A DNA stretch of 64,000 nt, from the NCBI GenBank assembly GCA_031270865.1, contig JAISWI010000057.1, forward strand, positions 1 to 64,000. The letters are read 5' to 3'. Within the stretch, counting starts at the first letter, position 1. Each line of letters starts with the position of its first letter. The notes beneath the pieces were generated by a model. That model was not told the DNA's origin. It did not search any database and saw only the letters and a list, made by a program, of their open reading frames with translations. A program made the position numbers and the translations under genes. Below, one piece after another: positions 8,802-17,390 of this stretch. The DNA comes from Oscillospiraceae bacterium. GTDB taxonomy: Bacteria > Bacillota > Clostridia > Christensenellales > Aristaeellaceae.

Positions 8802-10850
8802 ATGAAACGCGCTATATCCATGATGGTTATGCTCGCGCTGGCGGTCACCTTCTTCGCCGCCGGATCAGCGCCCGCCTACGCGGCTGACAAGGTCAGCATC
8901 GTCGCCACGAACTTCCCGCCCTACGACTATATCCGCCAGATCGCGGGCGACCTGGTCGACCTGAAGATGCTGCTACCGCCCGCCGCCGAAAGCCATTCCT
9001 ATGAGCCTTCGCCCCGGGACATCATCGACATCCAGAACGCCGACCTTATGCTCTACGCCGGCGGCGAGAACGACGCCTGGGTCGACCGCATCTTAAGCTC
9101 GATGGGCGACGCGGCCCCCGATACCCTCGCGATGCTGGACATCGTCGACGCGGTTGAGGAGGAGATCGTCGAGGGCATGGAACACGAGCACGAGGAAGAG
9201 GAAGAGACCGTGTTCGACCCGTCGGCCATTAGGGACCGCCCGATCCGCGACTTCGACGGCGAGTGGAAATCAATCCTGCCGCTGGTCGAGGACGGCGCGC
9301 TCAACGAGTATATCCAGAACAACGCGAACGCCAACGAGGTTGAGTTCGACGCGCAGAGGAACACGACGATACACCGCCTGCGCTCCGATTACCCGGAGTT
9401 CAGCCTCTACAACGGCGTGGCGACGCTCAACGGCGTGTCCGCGCTGTATGAGTATGACGGGTTCCGCCCGACCTCCAGCTCCGCGTGGTACATCCTGAAG
9501 CTGGCCGACGGCACGCCGGGCATGCCCGGCTACCTGATGTTCAACGACCACGGCATCGGCAACGCCGACGCGCAGGACGCGCACGACCACGGCTCCGAGG
9601 GCGTGGCGCACACCCACTTCAAGTACGGCGACGACGTAGACGACATCATGGCGGTTGAGTCCTGGTCGACGTTCTATGTCGCGGCTGGCGCGTCCGACGC
9701 CGAGATCAAGATGACGATGCTTGGCCTTACTAAGGAAGAATACGTCTCCCGCGGCCTGGCCTACGCCGACGAATACCTAATCAAGGACCGCCCGTCGCTC
9801 GTCGACTGGAACGGCGACTGGCAGTCGTTATACCCGTATATCGGCGACGGCTCGCTCGACAAGGTGTGGGAAGCGAAGAACGCCGCCAACGACGCCAAGA
9901 CCCCCGAGGAATACAAGGAGGCCGCGCTGTATAACTACAACACGGACGTGGACAGGTTGGTCATCAAGGGTGAGTCCATCACCTTCTATACAAAGGACAA
10001 GACCGTTTCCGCGCGGTATGAGTATATGGGGACCGTGCGCATCTTCGAAGGCACATGGTGGGTGCGCTACGCTTTCAAGGCCGTCGGGGAGACGAACGGC
10101 GCCCCGCGCTACATCCTCTACAGCGATCACCTGATAGAGCCGACGGTCGTTGAGCACTTCCACCTGTATATGGGCGACGACTATGACGCGCTCGTCAACA
10201 ACTCGACCATATACCCGACATACTACCCGGCAAGCCTTACAACAGACGAGATCGCCGATGAGATGATCGGCCACGACAGCGGTGCCCACAGCCACGACCA
10301 CGAGCGCGAGGGCGAGGAAGCCGAACTGGACGAGCACGTCTGGACCTCTCCCAAGAACGCGAAGCTTATAGTCGCCCGCTTCGCCGAGGAACTGTCCGCG
10401 CTCGATCCCGACAACGCCGGAACCTACCGCGCCAACGCCGCCGCCTACCTCGCCCAGCTGGACGAGCTGGACGCCGCGTTCCGCGGCGTGGTGGACGGCG
10501 CCTCGCGCAAGACGATCGTATTCGGCGATAGGTTCCCGTTCCGGTACTTCGCCGACGCGTACGGGTTGACGTACTTCGCGGCGTTCAGCGGATGCTCGAC
10601 CGAGACCGAGGCCAGCGCCGCGACCATCAAATTCCTGATCGACAAGGTGAACGAGGAGAAGATCCCCGTCGTGTTCAGCATCGAGCTGTCAAGCGGCAAG
10701 ATCGCCGATACCATCTGCGAGGCGACAGGCGCCGTAAAGCTGGAACTCCACTCCGCGCACAACGTCACCAAGGACGATTTCGAGAACGGCGTAACCTACC
10801 TTGACGTGATGTGGAACAACGTCGAGACGCTGAGGGAAGCGCTGCGGTAG
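8802..10850 (+). CDS. Zinc ABC binding protein (ZnuA/AdcA family) with two inserted ZinT domains
   Basis: 682 residues, about twice a normal ZnuA. The start follows GGAGGG; an export signal ends near residue 27 (PAYAA). Residues ~28-145 are the N-lobe of a cluster A-I metal binding protein, with the first metal His in ESHSYEPSPRD. Then come an acidic His stretch (EHEHEEEEE) and two tandem ZinT-like domains at ~155-325 and ~335-480. Each begins with D-G-W/E-W followed by a Leu/Tyr pattern; the first has HDHGSEGVAHTH, the second ends HFHLYMGDDYD. The ZnuA fold resumes after a second His loop (HDSGAHSHDHERE) with DEHVWTSPKNA and the C-lobe. In known AdcA proteins one ZinT is appended at the C-terminus, not inserted. 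The usual third His is replaced here (DRFPFRYFADAYGL). No ZnuB or ZnuC is nearby. Confidence 0.85.
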   Translation: MKRAISMMVMLALAVTFFAAGSAPAYAADKVSIVATNFPPYDYIRQIAGDLVDLKMLLPPAAESHSYEPSPRDIIDIQNADLMLYAGGENDAWVDRILSSMGDAAPDTLAMLDIVDAVEEEIVEGMEHEHEEEEETVFDPSAIRDRPIRDFDGEWKSILPLVEDGALNEYIQNNANANEVEFDAQRNTTIHRLRSDYPEFSLYNGVATLNGVSALYEYDGFRPTSSSAWYILKLADGTPGMPGYLMFNDHGIGNADAQDAHDHGSEGVAHTHFKYGDDVDDIMAVESWSTFYVAAGASDAEIKMTMLGLTKEEYVSRGLAYADEYLIKDRPSLVDWNGDWQSLYPYIGDGSLDKVWEAKNAANDAKTPEEYKEAALYNYNTDVDRLVIKGESITFYTKDKTVSARYEYMGTVRIFEGTWWVRYAFKAVGETNGAPRYILYSDHLIEPTVVEHFHLYMGDDYDALVNNSTIYPTYYPASLTTDEIADEMIGHDSGAHSHDHEREGEEAELDEHVWTSPKNAKLIVARFAEELSALDPDNAGTYRANAAAYLAQLDELDAAFRGVVDGASRKTIVFGDRFPFRYFADAYGLTYFAAFSGCSTETEASAATIKFLIDKVNEEKIPVVFSIELSSGKIADTICEATGAVKLELHSAHNVTKDDFENGVTYLDVMWNNVETLREALR

Positions 10851-11030
10851 GCGTAAGCCGATAGCCGCGCGGGTTTGATTAGGCGGCGCGGAAGGCGGGC
10901 CGTTCCTACTGGAACGGTTCGCCAACCGCCGCCGCGACGCTGGTTTAATATTGGATAACGGCCTTTCCTTTGTGTTTTCGCCGACCGTGTAGGCGCGTCT
11001 AGTAAGCTGGAGCAGCCTTCCGCGCTTTCT

Positions 11031-11063
11031 TCCAAGCATCCTCCAAGCATCCTCCAAGCATCC
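11031..11063. repeat. 11-bp tandem triplication
   Basis: TCCAAGCATCC occurs three times head to tail in the leader of the SH3 protein gene. The rest of the 10851-11145 region holds no gene that I can support. Confidence 0.7.
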
Positions 11064-11145
11064 AACCGCCGCCTTGACGGGCGGCGAAAACACATCGCGG
11101 GCTTGTCGTCTGTCTAAGACCTGATTAGGATAAGGGGGCGTGGTT

Positions 11146-11820
11146 ATGAAAAATAACAATAGTCGGCCTGTTATTATAGCGCTCAGCGTCCTGCTGCTCT
11201 TTTGTATCGCGTCGCCCCGCCGCGCGGCTGCCTCCGAAGCGAAAGGCGCGGCTGGCGGGATCCTACCCGCGTGGCTTACCCAGGACGCCGCCGAAGAAGA
11301 CGACGCCCCGCGTTACGGCAAAACCAATATCAAGGGCGTGAACATTCGAAAAAAACCGGATCAAAAGGCTGCGATAACCGTAAAAGTCCCTATATCGGGC
11401 ACGGTTATAGAGATTACAGGCGAACAAAACGATAAGAACGGCGTGAAATGGCTTGAGGCGGCGATCGGCGGCAAGGCTGGATTCGTTCGCGCCGACCTCA
11501 TCGACGAGATGACGGACGAGGAGAACGCGCGGTATATCGATCAGCTGGAACAGGCGGCGCAGGCTAAGTCGCGGCAGGCGCGGCTCCACGCGTCCAACGC
11601 GTCGCCGACTGCCGCCGCGCAGACGCAGTCGGGCGCGCCGTACCCGCCGGGGATGACGGCCTACATATCGTCGGACGGCGTATACCACAGCGACCCGAAC
11701 TGCGGATGCGGGTCCATGGAAAGCCTGTGGACGACTACGCTGGCATCCGCGCAGGCGCAAGGCTACACGCCGTGCGGGTATTGCTGGTGCCTGGACTGCC
11801 TGTACCCGGAGGGGTTTTGA
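11146..11820 (+). CDS. Secreted SH3b-domain protein with Cys-rich tail
   Basis: 224 residues. ATG 11146 is well spaced from AAGGGGG (11132-11138); the GTG at 11140 is too close. A signal peptide covers residues ~1-28 (LLLFCIASPRRAAA). A bacterial SH3 fold follows (TNIKGVNIRKKPDQKAAI ... GFVRADLID, residues ~60-120), usually a wall-binding module. The C-terminal ~55 residues, YHSDPNCGCGSMESLW and CGYCWCLDC, resemble the Cys-rich endings of Ada-like or metal-binding tails. It ends the zinc-associated segment; a hairpin at 11990-12015 closes it. Cell-wall location is inference; the tail could bind metal or be disulfide-locked. Confidence 0.7.
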   Translation: MKNNNSRPVIIALSVLLLFCIASPRRAAASEAKGAAGGILPAWLTQDAAEEDDAPRYGKTNIKGVNIRKKPDQKAAITVKVPISGTVIEITGEQNDKNGVKWLEAAIGGKAGFVRADLIDEMTDEENARYIDQLEQAAQAKSRQARLHASNASPTAAAQTQSGAPYPPGMTAYISSDGVYHSDPNCGCGSMESLWTTTLASAQAQGYTPCGYCWCLDCLYPEGF

Positions 11821-11824
11821 TATC

Positions 11825-11965
11825 TCCTGACGTGGGATTCGTCTCGCTCTCCCTGCCTCCCGCAGTGGGATTCGTCTCGTTCTCCGCCTCCAGATGTGGA
11901 ATTCGTCTCGCCCCCTTTGTCGCCCCTTTAGGGGAGAAGACACCACAGCGGCAGAGAAGGCGACA
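11825..11965. repeat. Dispersed ~32-bp repeat array with inverted copy
   Basis: Three plus-orientation units (TGGGATTCGTCTCGCTCTCC, then GTGGGATTCGTCTCGTTCTC, then GTGGAATTCGTCTCGCCCCC) precede a piece in the inverse sense (CACCACAGCGGCAGAGAAGG). It follows the stop of the SH3 gene, as other copies follow operon ends. Confidence 0.6.
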
Positions 11966-11989
11966 CTAACCCCACCCGCTATAAACACA

Positions 11990-12015
11990 GGCATGCCACA
12001 TAAAGCATGCCTTTT
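11990..12015 (+). terminator. Rho-independent terminator candidate
   Basis: GGCATGC at 11990-11996 pairs with GCATGCC at 12005-12011 around an 8-nt loop, followed by TTTT. It separates the SH3 gene from the nifH-like operon. Confidence 0.55.
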
Positions 12016-12068
12016 ACCCATAAAGTTTTATGATAATTCAAGTTTCTTCGCATTCCATCCAATCCCCT

Positions 12069-12127
12069 AAAGAAACCTAAAGACGCGCTAAAACCCCTTG
12101 TCTATCCGCTGGATAACATGGTAACAT
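12069..12127 (+). promoter_or_regulatory. Promoter of the nitrogenase-like operon with shared element
   Basis: AAAGAAACCTAAAGACGCG starts at 12069. A -35 TTGTCT (12098-12103), 18 nt and TAACAT (12122-12127) follow. The element and its 29-nt offset match the one at 8277. The leader to the ATG at 12172 is about 38 nt and carries AGGAGG at 12154-12159. Confidence 0.55.
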
Positions 12128-12171
12128 CAGCCTCAAGCCCAATATCTCGCCTAAGGAGGTATGGAAACCCA

Positions 12172-12945
12172 ATGAGCGCAAAACCGCTTCGCAAGATCGC
12201 CTTTTACGGGAAAGGAGGGATTGGCAAATCAACCACGGCGGCGAACGTGTCCGCCGCGCTGTGCCGCGCCGGTTACCGCGCGCTCCAGATCGGCTGCGAC
12301 CCCAAGTCGGATTCCACCAAGAACCTGACCGGGGGACGGCGCGTCGCCACAGTGCTGGAACAGATTCGCGCCAGGAAGGACGACCTGGCCGCGCGTGATC
12401 TCGTAAACGAAGGCTACGGCGGCGTGTTGTGCGTCGAAGCCGGAGGGCCAACCCCTGGGCAGGGGTGCGCGGGGCGCGGGATCATCAGCGCGTTTGAGAA
12501 GCTGGAGGCCCTGCGCGTGTTCGAGATATACCAGCCGGACGTCGTGCTCTACGACGTGCTGGGCGACGTTGTGTGCGGCGGGTTCGCCATGCCCATCAGG
12601 AGAGGTTACGCGCAGGAGGTATATATCATCTCCTCGGGCGAGATGATGTCGCTCTACGCGGCGGGCAACATCGCGCAGGCGGTGCGCGGCTTCGCCGGGC
12701 ATGGCTACGCCCGGCTGGGCGGGCTGATACTCAACCGCAAGGAGATACCCAACGAGCGCGGCGTCGTGCTGGACGCGTGCCGCGAGCTGAATATCCCGCT
12801 GGTCGCGGAGATTCCGCGAAGCGCGGACATTCAACGCGCGGAGGATTACGGCGGCACCGTGTTCGAGACGGTCCCCGACTCGCCGCTGTGCGGCGTGTAC
12901 GCGCAATTGGCAAAAACCATTATGGACGGAGGTATCGCGGCATGA
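12172..12945 (+). CDS. NifH/BchL-like ATP-dependent [4Fe-4S] reductase
   Basis: 257 residues from ATG 12172, 12 nt after AGGAGG; an upstream ATG at 12118 lies before the ribosome binding site. All hallmarks of the nitrogenase iron-protein family are present: P-loop GKGGIGKS (13-20), switch I GCDPKSDST (41-49), the cluster cysteines Cys99 in QGCAGRG and Cys135 in DVVCGGF, and the aspartate-rich YDVLGDVV switch II. Family members are homodimers that bridge one [4Fe-4S] and pass electrons at low potential to a NifDK-type partner on ATP hydrolysis. It is slightly shorter than NifH. It overlaps the binding-protein gene by four bases. The NifD- and NifK-like partners lie 3 kb downstream in the same direction. 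The substrate is unknown; no nifENB is nearby, so N2 fixation is unlikely. Confidence 0.9.
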   Translation: MSAKPLRKIAFYGKGGIGKSTTAANVSAALCRAGYRALQIGCDPKSDSTKNLTGGRRVATVLEQIRARKDDLAARDLVNEGYGGVLCVEAGGPTPGQGCAGRGIISAFEKLEALRVFEIYQPDVVLYDVLGDVVCGGFAMPIRRGYAQEVYIISSGEMMSLYAAGNIAQAVRGFAGHGYARLGGLILNRKEIPNERGVVLDACRELNIPLVAEIPRSADIQRAEDYGGTVFETVPDSPLCGVYAQLAKTIMDGGIAA

Positions 12946-13925
12946 AACCATCAGGCAGGATATCAACAGGTAAGGTTTTCGTTACCATCGCCCTTTTCGC
13001 GCTGGCTTTGGCCTTTTCAGCCGGCGTGACGGCTGAAACCGGGCGGCCGGCGGCGTTCTCGCTGTATTATCCGGAATCGCTGGCCGAACAGTTCGGCGAG
13101 GGCCTGTTCCTCGATAAGATACCGGAACGAATCGTCGTCATGACCCCGAACCCGGTGCTCGCCATGTACGAGATGGGTATAGACATGCTGGCGGTGCCGG
13201 TATCGCAGCTTAACCAGTGGCCGGAGGGCCTCGCGGCGGAACAGCTGCCCATCGACCGAACCACCGTAGACATGGAAGGCATTATGATGATGGAGCCGGA
13301 TTTCGTTATACTTTCCACAGGAAAGCGCGATACCACCGGCAAGGCGCTGGAGGAGTTCGGCATCCCGTGCTATTACACGCTCTCGGGGCCTAGCGTGACG
13401 TTCGGCGACATCCGCGAGATGATCCGATTGCTGGGCGAGGCGTTCGGCAAGACGGAGGTCACGGACAGGATCATGGCCGACTTCGACGCGGTCGAGGCGA
13501 GGGCCGCGCGGTACAAGGCCAGCCATGAGGCGAGGACCGCCGCCGTGCTGCTCTCCAACCCCGGCGCGTACATGCAGGGCAGCCAGTCCTACCTGGGCGG
13601 CATGCTGGACATGATGGGCTATACGAACATAGCCGATACGAACGGCCCGGCCTCGTCGCTGCCCATCAGCATGGAGGACCTCATATTGGCCAACCCGCAG
13701 TCGGTATTCGTGACCGTGCCCTCCGCTCCGGACCCCGCCGACGCGCGGGCCATGTATGAGGACGCGTTCAAGGAGAACGGCTCCGTTTGGGGAAAACTGG
13801 ACGCGGTCGCGGAGGATCGCGTGGTATACATGGGCGCCAAGTACTCGCACGCCAGCGGGCTTAACGTGCTCACGGAGTTCACCGCGCTGATGGATCTTCT
13901 GGAGGAATCTTCGCAAAACCCGTAG
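12942..13925 (+). CDS. FecB/BtuF-type (siderophore/haem/corrinoid class) ABC binding protein
   Basis: 327 residues. ATG 12942 overlaps the nifH-like stop (ATGA) and follows GGACGGAGG. A signal peptide of ~30 residues lacks a lipobox Cys. The mature protein has the class-III binding-protein layout: KIPERIVVMTPNPVLAMYEMG at the first lobe entry, MEPDFVILSTGK, a long backbone helix near residues 165-190 (DRIMADFDAVEARAARYKAS) and a second lobe with QSYLGGMLDMMGYTNIAD. Family members deliver chelated iron, haem or cobalamin. No cargo-specific residues can be named. Its position between the nifH-like and permease genes links import to the reductase. Confidence 0.85.
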   Translation: MKPSGRISTGKVFVTIALFALALAFSAGVTAETGRPAAFSLYYPESLAEQFGEGLFLDKIPERIVVMTPNPVLAMYEMGIDMLAVPVSQLNQWPEGLAAEQLPIDRTTVDMEGIMMMEPDFVILSTGKRDTTGKALEEFGIPCYYTLSGPSVTFGDIREMIRLLGEAFGKTEVTDRIMADFDAVEARAARYKASHEARTAAVLLSNPGAYMQGSQSYLGGMLDMMGYTNIADTNGPASSLPISMEDLILANPQSVFVTVPSAPDPADARAMYEDAFKENGSVWGKLDAVAEDRVVYMGAKYSHASGLNVLTEFTALMDLLEESSQNP

Positions 13926-13933
13926 CGCGGCCA

Positions 13934-13965
13934 CGCGCCGGGACGACGCGGCTTATCCCGGCGCG
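13934..13965 (+). terminator. Intercistronic stem-loop
   Basis: CGCGCCGGGA (13934-13943) pairs perfectly with TCCCGGCGCG (13956-13965). There is no U-run, so it more likely stabilises the upstream mRNA or causes partial termination, which would favour binding protein over permease. Confidence 0.5.
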
Positions 13966-14010
13966 ATTATATTCACATAACGGCATAATACATCCATAAG
14001 GAGGGGAACC

Positions 14011-15015
14011 ATGCGGGACGGCCAGGAGCGGCGGACACTGGACACGCGCGTATGCCTGACGGCGCTGATCGCGGCGATCTGCCTGTTATCACTGCTGGCG
14101 TTGAGGGTGGGCAGCGCGAAATTCACGGTGAGGCAGATACTCTCCTCGCTGTTAGACGCCAGCAGCCCCATCCGCGCGATCATCATCGACATACGCCTGC
14201 CGCGCGTGATCCTCTCCATCCTCATCGGGATGTGCCTGACGGCGGCCGGCACGATCCTGCAGGCGGTCATGCATAACCCGCTGGCCGACCCGGGCGTCAT
14301 AGGGGTATCCTCCGGCGCGAGCGTGGTCGCCACGGCTGTGTTCCTGATAATGCCCGCCGCGTCGCGGTCCGTGCCGCTGTTCGCGTTCGCTGGGGCGCTG
14401 GCCGCGTGCGCCGCGATATACTCCATGGCGTGGCGAGGCGGGGCCGATCCAATCCGGATAGTGCTGGCGGGCGTGGCGGTCAACGCGATGCTGGGCGGCG
14501 CGACATCCTTCCTGATGCTGATGAACGCGGACGACCTGCAGGGCGTGCTCGCGTGGATGAACGGCAGCCTCTCCGCGAAGTCCTGGTCGCAGGTCCGGGT
14601 GATGGCCGCGTATGGCTCGATAGGCATACTGTGCTCCGCGCTGAGCGTAAAGAGCCTGAACGCGCTGCAGCTGGGCGACGAGGTGGCGCGGAACCTGGGG
14701 ATAAGGGTGGGCAGGACGCGCGTGGTACTCTCCGGGATCGCGGCGTACCTGGCGGCCTCGACCGTCTCGGTGGCGGGGATAATAGGGTTTGTCGGCCTGA
14801 TCGTGCCGCATGTGGCGCGGATGGCCGTCGGCGCGAACCATAAGAGGATGCTGCCAGCCGCGATGCTGCTGGGCGCGTGCGTGGTGCTGCTGGCCGACCT
14901 GACCGGGCGGACGGTCGTCGCCCCTGTCGAGATACCCGTCGGCATAGTTATGTCCATACTGGGCGGGCCGTTCTTCCTGTACCTGCTGCGCCGGCGCAAG
15001 CGGACGGGCATGTAG
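14011..15015 (+). CDS. FecCD/BtuC-type ABC transporter permease
   Basis: 334 residues, ATG after AAGGAGGGG. About ten hydrophobic segments are spread over the length, with family landmarks RLPRVILSILIGMCLTAAGT, MHNPLADPGVIGVSSGASV, GIIGFVGLIVPHVARM and the C-terminal TVVAPVEIPVGIVMSILGGPFF. BtuC-type permeases form homodimers that translocate iron chelates, haem or vitamin B12. It pairs with the binding protein upstream and the ATPase downstream. The 284-bp gap to the ATPase is filled by a palindromic repeat element. Confidence 0.9.
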   Translation: MRDGQERRTLDTRVCLTALIAAICLLSLLALRVGSAKFTVRQILSSLLDASSPIRAIIIDIRLPRVILSILIGMCLTAAGTILQAVMHNPLADPGVIGVSSGASVVATAVFLIMPAASRSVPLFAFAGALAACAAIYSMAWRGGADPIRIVLAGVAVNAMLGGATSFLMLMNADDLQGVLAWMNGSLSAKSWSQVRVMAAYGSIGILCSALSVKSLNALQLGDEVARNLGIRVGRTRVVLSGIAAYLAASTVSVAGIIGFVGLIVPHVARMAVGANHKRMLPAAMLLGACVVLLADLTGRTVVAPVEIPVGIVMSILGGPFFLYLLRRRKRTGM

Positions 15016-15047
15016 TTCAGCGATTATAATTAAACAGGCGCTTTATA

Positions 15048-15268
15048 GCCAACCGACTTGAAAACTCGAACAGACGCGCGAGGGGTTTTGCCCCTCGCTA
15101 AGGCGAGGGAGGAAGGCGGGCTGGAGGTCCGCCGACTGAGCGGCAGCGCGGTTTTGCGCAAAGCCGCGTCTGACGAAAGCCAGCGAGACGGCGACGCAAA
15201 ACCGACTCGAGAGCCGAATCGAGGGGCGGAAAGACTCGCGAGGATGCCGTGTTTTCAAGTTGGCTGGC
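15048..15268. repeat. Palindrome-ended ~220-bp element (CCAACTTGAAAC family)
   Basis: The left end CCAACCGACTTGAAAAC (about 15049-15065) and the right end GTTTTCAAGTTGGCTGG (from 15251) are imperfect inverted repeats, 15 of 17 matching. The interior is GC-rich with further self-complementary stretches. A 53-bp relative lies at 59038-59090. There is no ORF of its own; it lies inside an operon, between permease and ATPase genes. It looks like a non-autonomous miniature element or a structured RNA spacer. Confidence 0.55.
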
Positions 15269-15299
15269 AATATTCCGAATTATGTTTGGAGGATCGGCC

Positions 15300-16076
15300 A
15301 TGATCGTAGCCGCGAGTAAACTATCCGTTGGTTATGACGGGCGGGTGGTTATACCGGATTTGGAAATCACTATCGACGGGCAGGGCGTCACGACATTCCT
15401 TGGGCCTAACGGCTGCGGCAAGTCAACATTGCTCAAAGCCTTGACCGGGCTTCTGCGCGGCGGCGGGACCATCGAGATAGACGGGCAGCCGCTGCGGGGC
15501 ATGCGTCCCCGGACTCTCGCCCGGAAGCTGTCATACCTGCCGCAGGTAAGGCTGGCCCCGCCCGAAATCACCGTGGAGGACTTCGTCTCCTGCGGCAGGA
15601 TTCCGCACCAGGGCTTCATGCAGCGGAGCATGCCCAGGGACCGCGAGATCGTCCAGTGGGCGATGGAGGAAACGGGCGTGCTTGGGATGCGCGGGCGCGG
15701 CGTGCGCGAACTGTCCGGCGGCGAGAAGCAGCGCGTTTACATCGCGGCGGCGCTGGCGCAGCAGCCGCGCATGCTCTTCCTTGACGAGCCGACTACATAT
15801 CTGGATATCCAGCACCAGATAGGGCTGGCGCAGCTGCTGCGCCGCCTCAACCGAAGCCTGGGCATGGGCGTCATACTGGTTCTGCACGACATCGCGCAGG
15901 CCTACGAGATCAGCGACGAGGTGGTTGTGATGGTCGACGGCGGCATATACGCGCATGGAACGCCGCGCGAGGTGATAACCTCCGCGATGCTGCGCGAGGT
16001 ATACCGCGTGAATGCCCGCGTCGTCCCGGTGGAGGGCAGGGCGTGCCCGCTGGTCGCGTTCGACGGGCTTACCTAG
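15300..16076 (+). CDS. FecE/BtuD-type ABC transporter ATPase
   Basis: 258 residues. ATG 15300 follows GGAGG with a normal gap; the earlier in-frame start lies inside the repeat element. Walker A is GPNGCGKST, the Q-loop is at LPQVRLAPP, the signature is LSGGEKQRVYIAAAL, Walker B is MLFLDEPTTYLDI and the H-loop is LVLHDIAQ. It powers the FecCD-type permease and completes the import system inside the nitrogenase-like cluster. Its spacing of 36 bp to the NifD-like gene supports one transcript. Confidence 0.92.
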   Translation: MIVAASKLSVGYDGRVVIPDLEITIDGQGVTTFLGPNGCGKSTLLKALTGLLRGGGTIEIDGQPLRGMRPRTLARKLSYLPQVRLAPPEITVEDFVSCGRIPHQGFMQRSMPRDREIVQWAMEETGVLGMRGRGVRELSGGEKQRVYIAAALAQQPRMLFLDEPTTYLDIQHQIGLAQLLRRLNRSLGMGVILVLHDIAQAYEISDEVVVMVDGGIYAHGTPREVITSAMLREVYRVNARVVPVEGRACPLVAFDGLT

Positions 16077-16112
16077 GATTATATTATTATAATAAATAGG
16101 AAGGAGCTTGTT

Positions 16113-17390
16113 ATGCCCCCACTGGATAAATTAAGCGGACTGAAGCGGCTGTCCGGAATCCATAAACTGCGCGACATACCCCCGCTCTCGCGCGCGATAT
16201 TCCCCGGGGCGCACTGTCCGCTGTTCGGCGCGGCGATGGTCCTGGCGGGGATATCGGACGCGCTGGCGCTCGTGATCGGCCCGGAGGAATGTACATATTA
16301 CACAAAGGATTTCACGATCAGGCGCGAGGGGTTCGGCGGTATTGACGGCCGGTGCGTATCATTCACGCTAAACCATAACGATATCGCGCTGGGATGCGGC
16401 GAGGCGCTGGCGAATGAACTGAAAGAGGTTATACTGGAGCGGAACCCGGCGGCGGTTTTCCTCATCACCACATGCCTGATAGAGATCACGGGCGAGGACA
16501 TCGAGAGCGTGGGCCGGCAGGCAGAGGCGGAGACGGGCGTGCCGGTGCTGGTTATCCACACCGAACATTTCATCTGCGAGAATCATCTGGCGGGCATGGA
16601 GCGTACGCTAGCCGCGTGCGCGGAACTGGCCGAACCGCCCAAGCGGGAGCCTTCCGGCGTGAACCTGCTGGGCGGGCGGCTGGGGCAGTCCGAAGGCGCG
16701 GAGCTGATCGCCGCGCTGGAGTCAGCGGGCGCGCGTGTCCGGACGCGGCTGCCCTCCTCCGTGTGTTCCATTAGCGACTTGAGGAGCGCGGCGCGGGCAA
16801 AGGCCAACGTGGTGCTGGACGCGATCGCGCTGCCGTACGCCAAACGCTTGAAGGAACGCTTCGGCATCCCATATGTAATGTTCCCGCGCGAGGTCGATCC
16901 CGAGCGCGTGAACGACGCGTACGCCGCGCTTTTCAGCCAGTTGGACGCGGCGGCGCCGCCAACGCTGGCCGGCGAATACGCGAACGCGCGTAAGAAAACC
17001 ATCGAGGCCCGCGCCGTACTGCGTGGACAGCGGTTCATATACGGCAACACAACGATCCCGGCGTTTGCGTTCGTCGCGTTCCTGGCGCGGCTGGGCATGG
17101 AGCCGGTATTGATGCAGACGCGCGACTGGAAGGATGAGGATGAGCCGCTGCGCGAGGCGATCCTCCGCGCGGGCTTTGATCCATACGTGACGCGATCGGC
17201 TAACCTCGCGCCCATCCGCGCGTTGTACGGCCAGCTTCAGCCGCGTTTATATATAGGACATGAGGATGGGCGGTCGCTTAAAGCGCAAGGCATCGCGCAG
17301 GTGACGTCGGATACATGCGGCGATCTGGCTGGCTTCGATTTGTCTTGCGCCATCCTCGATTTATTGATGGAGGCGATGCGCGATGCGTGA
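16113..17390 (+). CDS. NifD/BchN-like nitrogenase component 1 subunit, three cluster cysteines kept
   Basis: 425 residues; ATG after AGGAAGGAG. It belongs to the oxidoreductase/nitrogenase component 1 family. Cys35 (GAHCPLFGA), Cys60 (GPEECTYYT) and Cys121 (TTCLIEITGEDI) have the spacing of the three NifD P-cluster ligands, so it can offer three ligands to an interface Fe-S cluster. At the place of the NifD FeMo-cofactor Cys (before the ERFGIPYV segment) an ungapped alignment by eye gives Leu235, and the cofactor His region is not recognisable, so a nitrogenase cofactor is unlikely. Like BchN or CfbD it could instead bind a tetrapyrrole or another organic substrate. It overlaps the NifK-like gene by eight bases, as expected for obligate partners. 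Confidence 0.88.
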   Translation: MPPLDKLSGLKRLSGIHKLRDIPPLSRAIFPGAHCPLFGAAMVLAGISDALALVIGPEECTYYTKDFTIRREGFGGIDGRCVSFTLNHNDIALGCGEALANELKEVILERNPAAVFLITTCLIEITGEDIESVGRQAEAETGVPVLVIHTEHFICENHLAGMERTLAACAELAEPPKREPSGVNLLGGRLGQSEGAELIAALESAGARVRTRLPSSVCSISDLRSAARAKANVVLDAIALPYAKRLKERFGIPYVMFPREVDPERVNDAYAALFSQLDAAAPPTLAGEYANARKKTIEARAVLRGQRFIYGNTTIPAFAFVAFLARLGMEPVLMQTRDWKDEDEPLREAILRAGFDPYVTRSANLAPIRALYGQLQPRLYIGHEDGRSLKAQGIAQVTSDTCGDLAGFDLSCAILDLLMEAMRDA

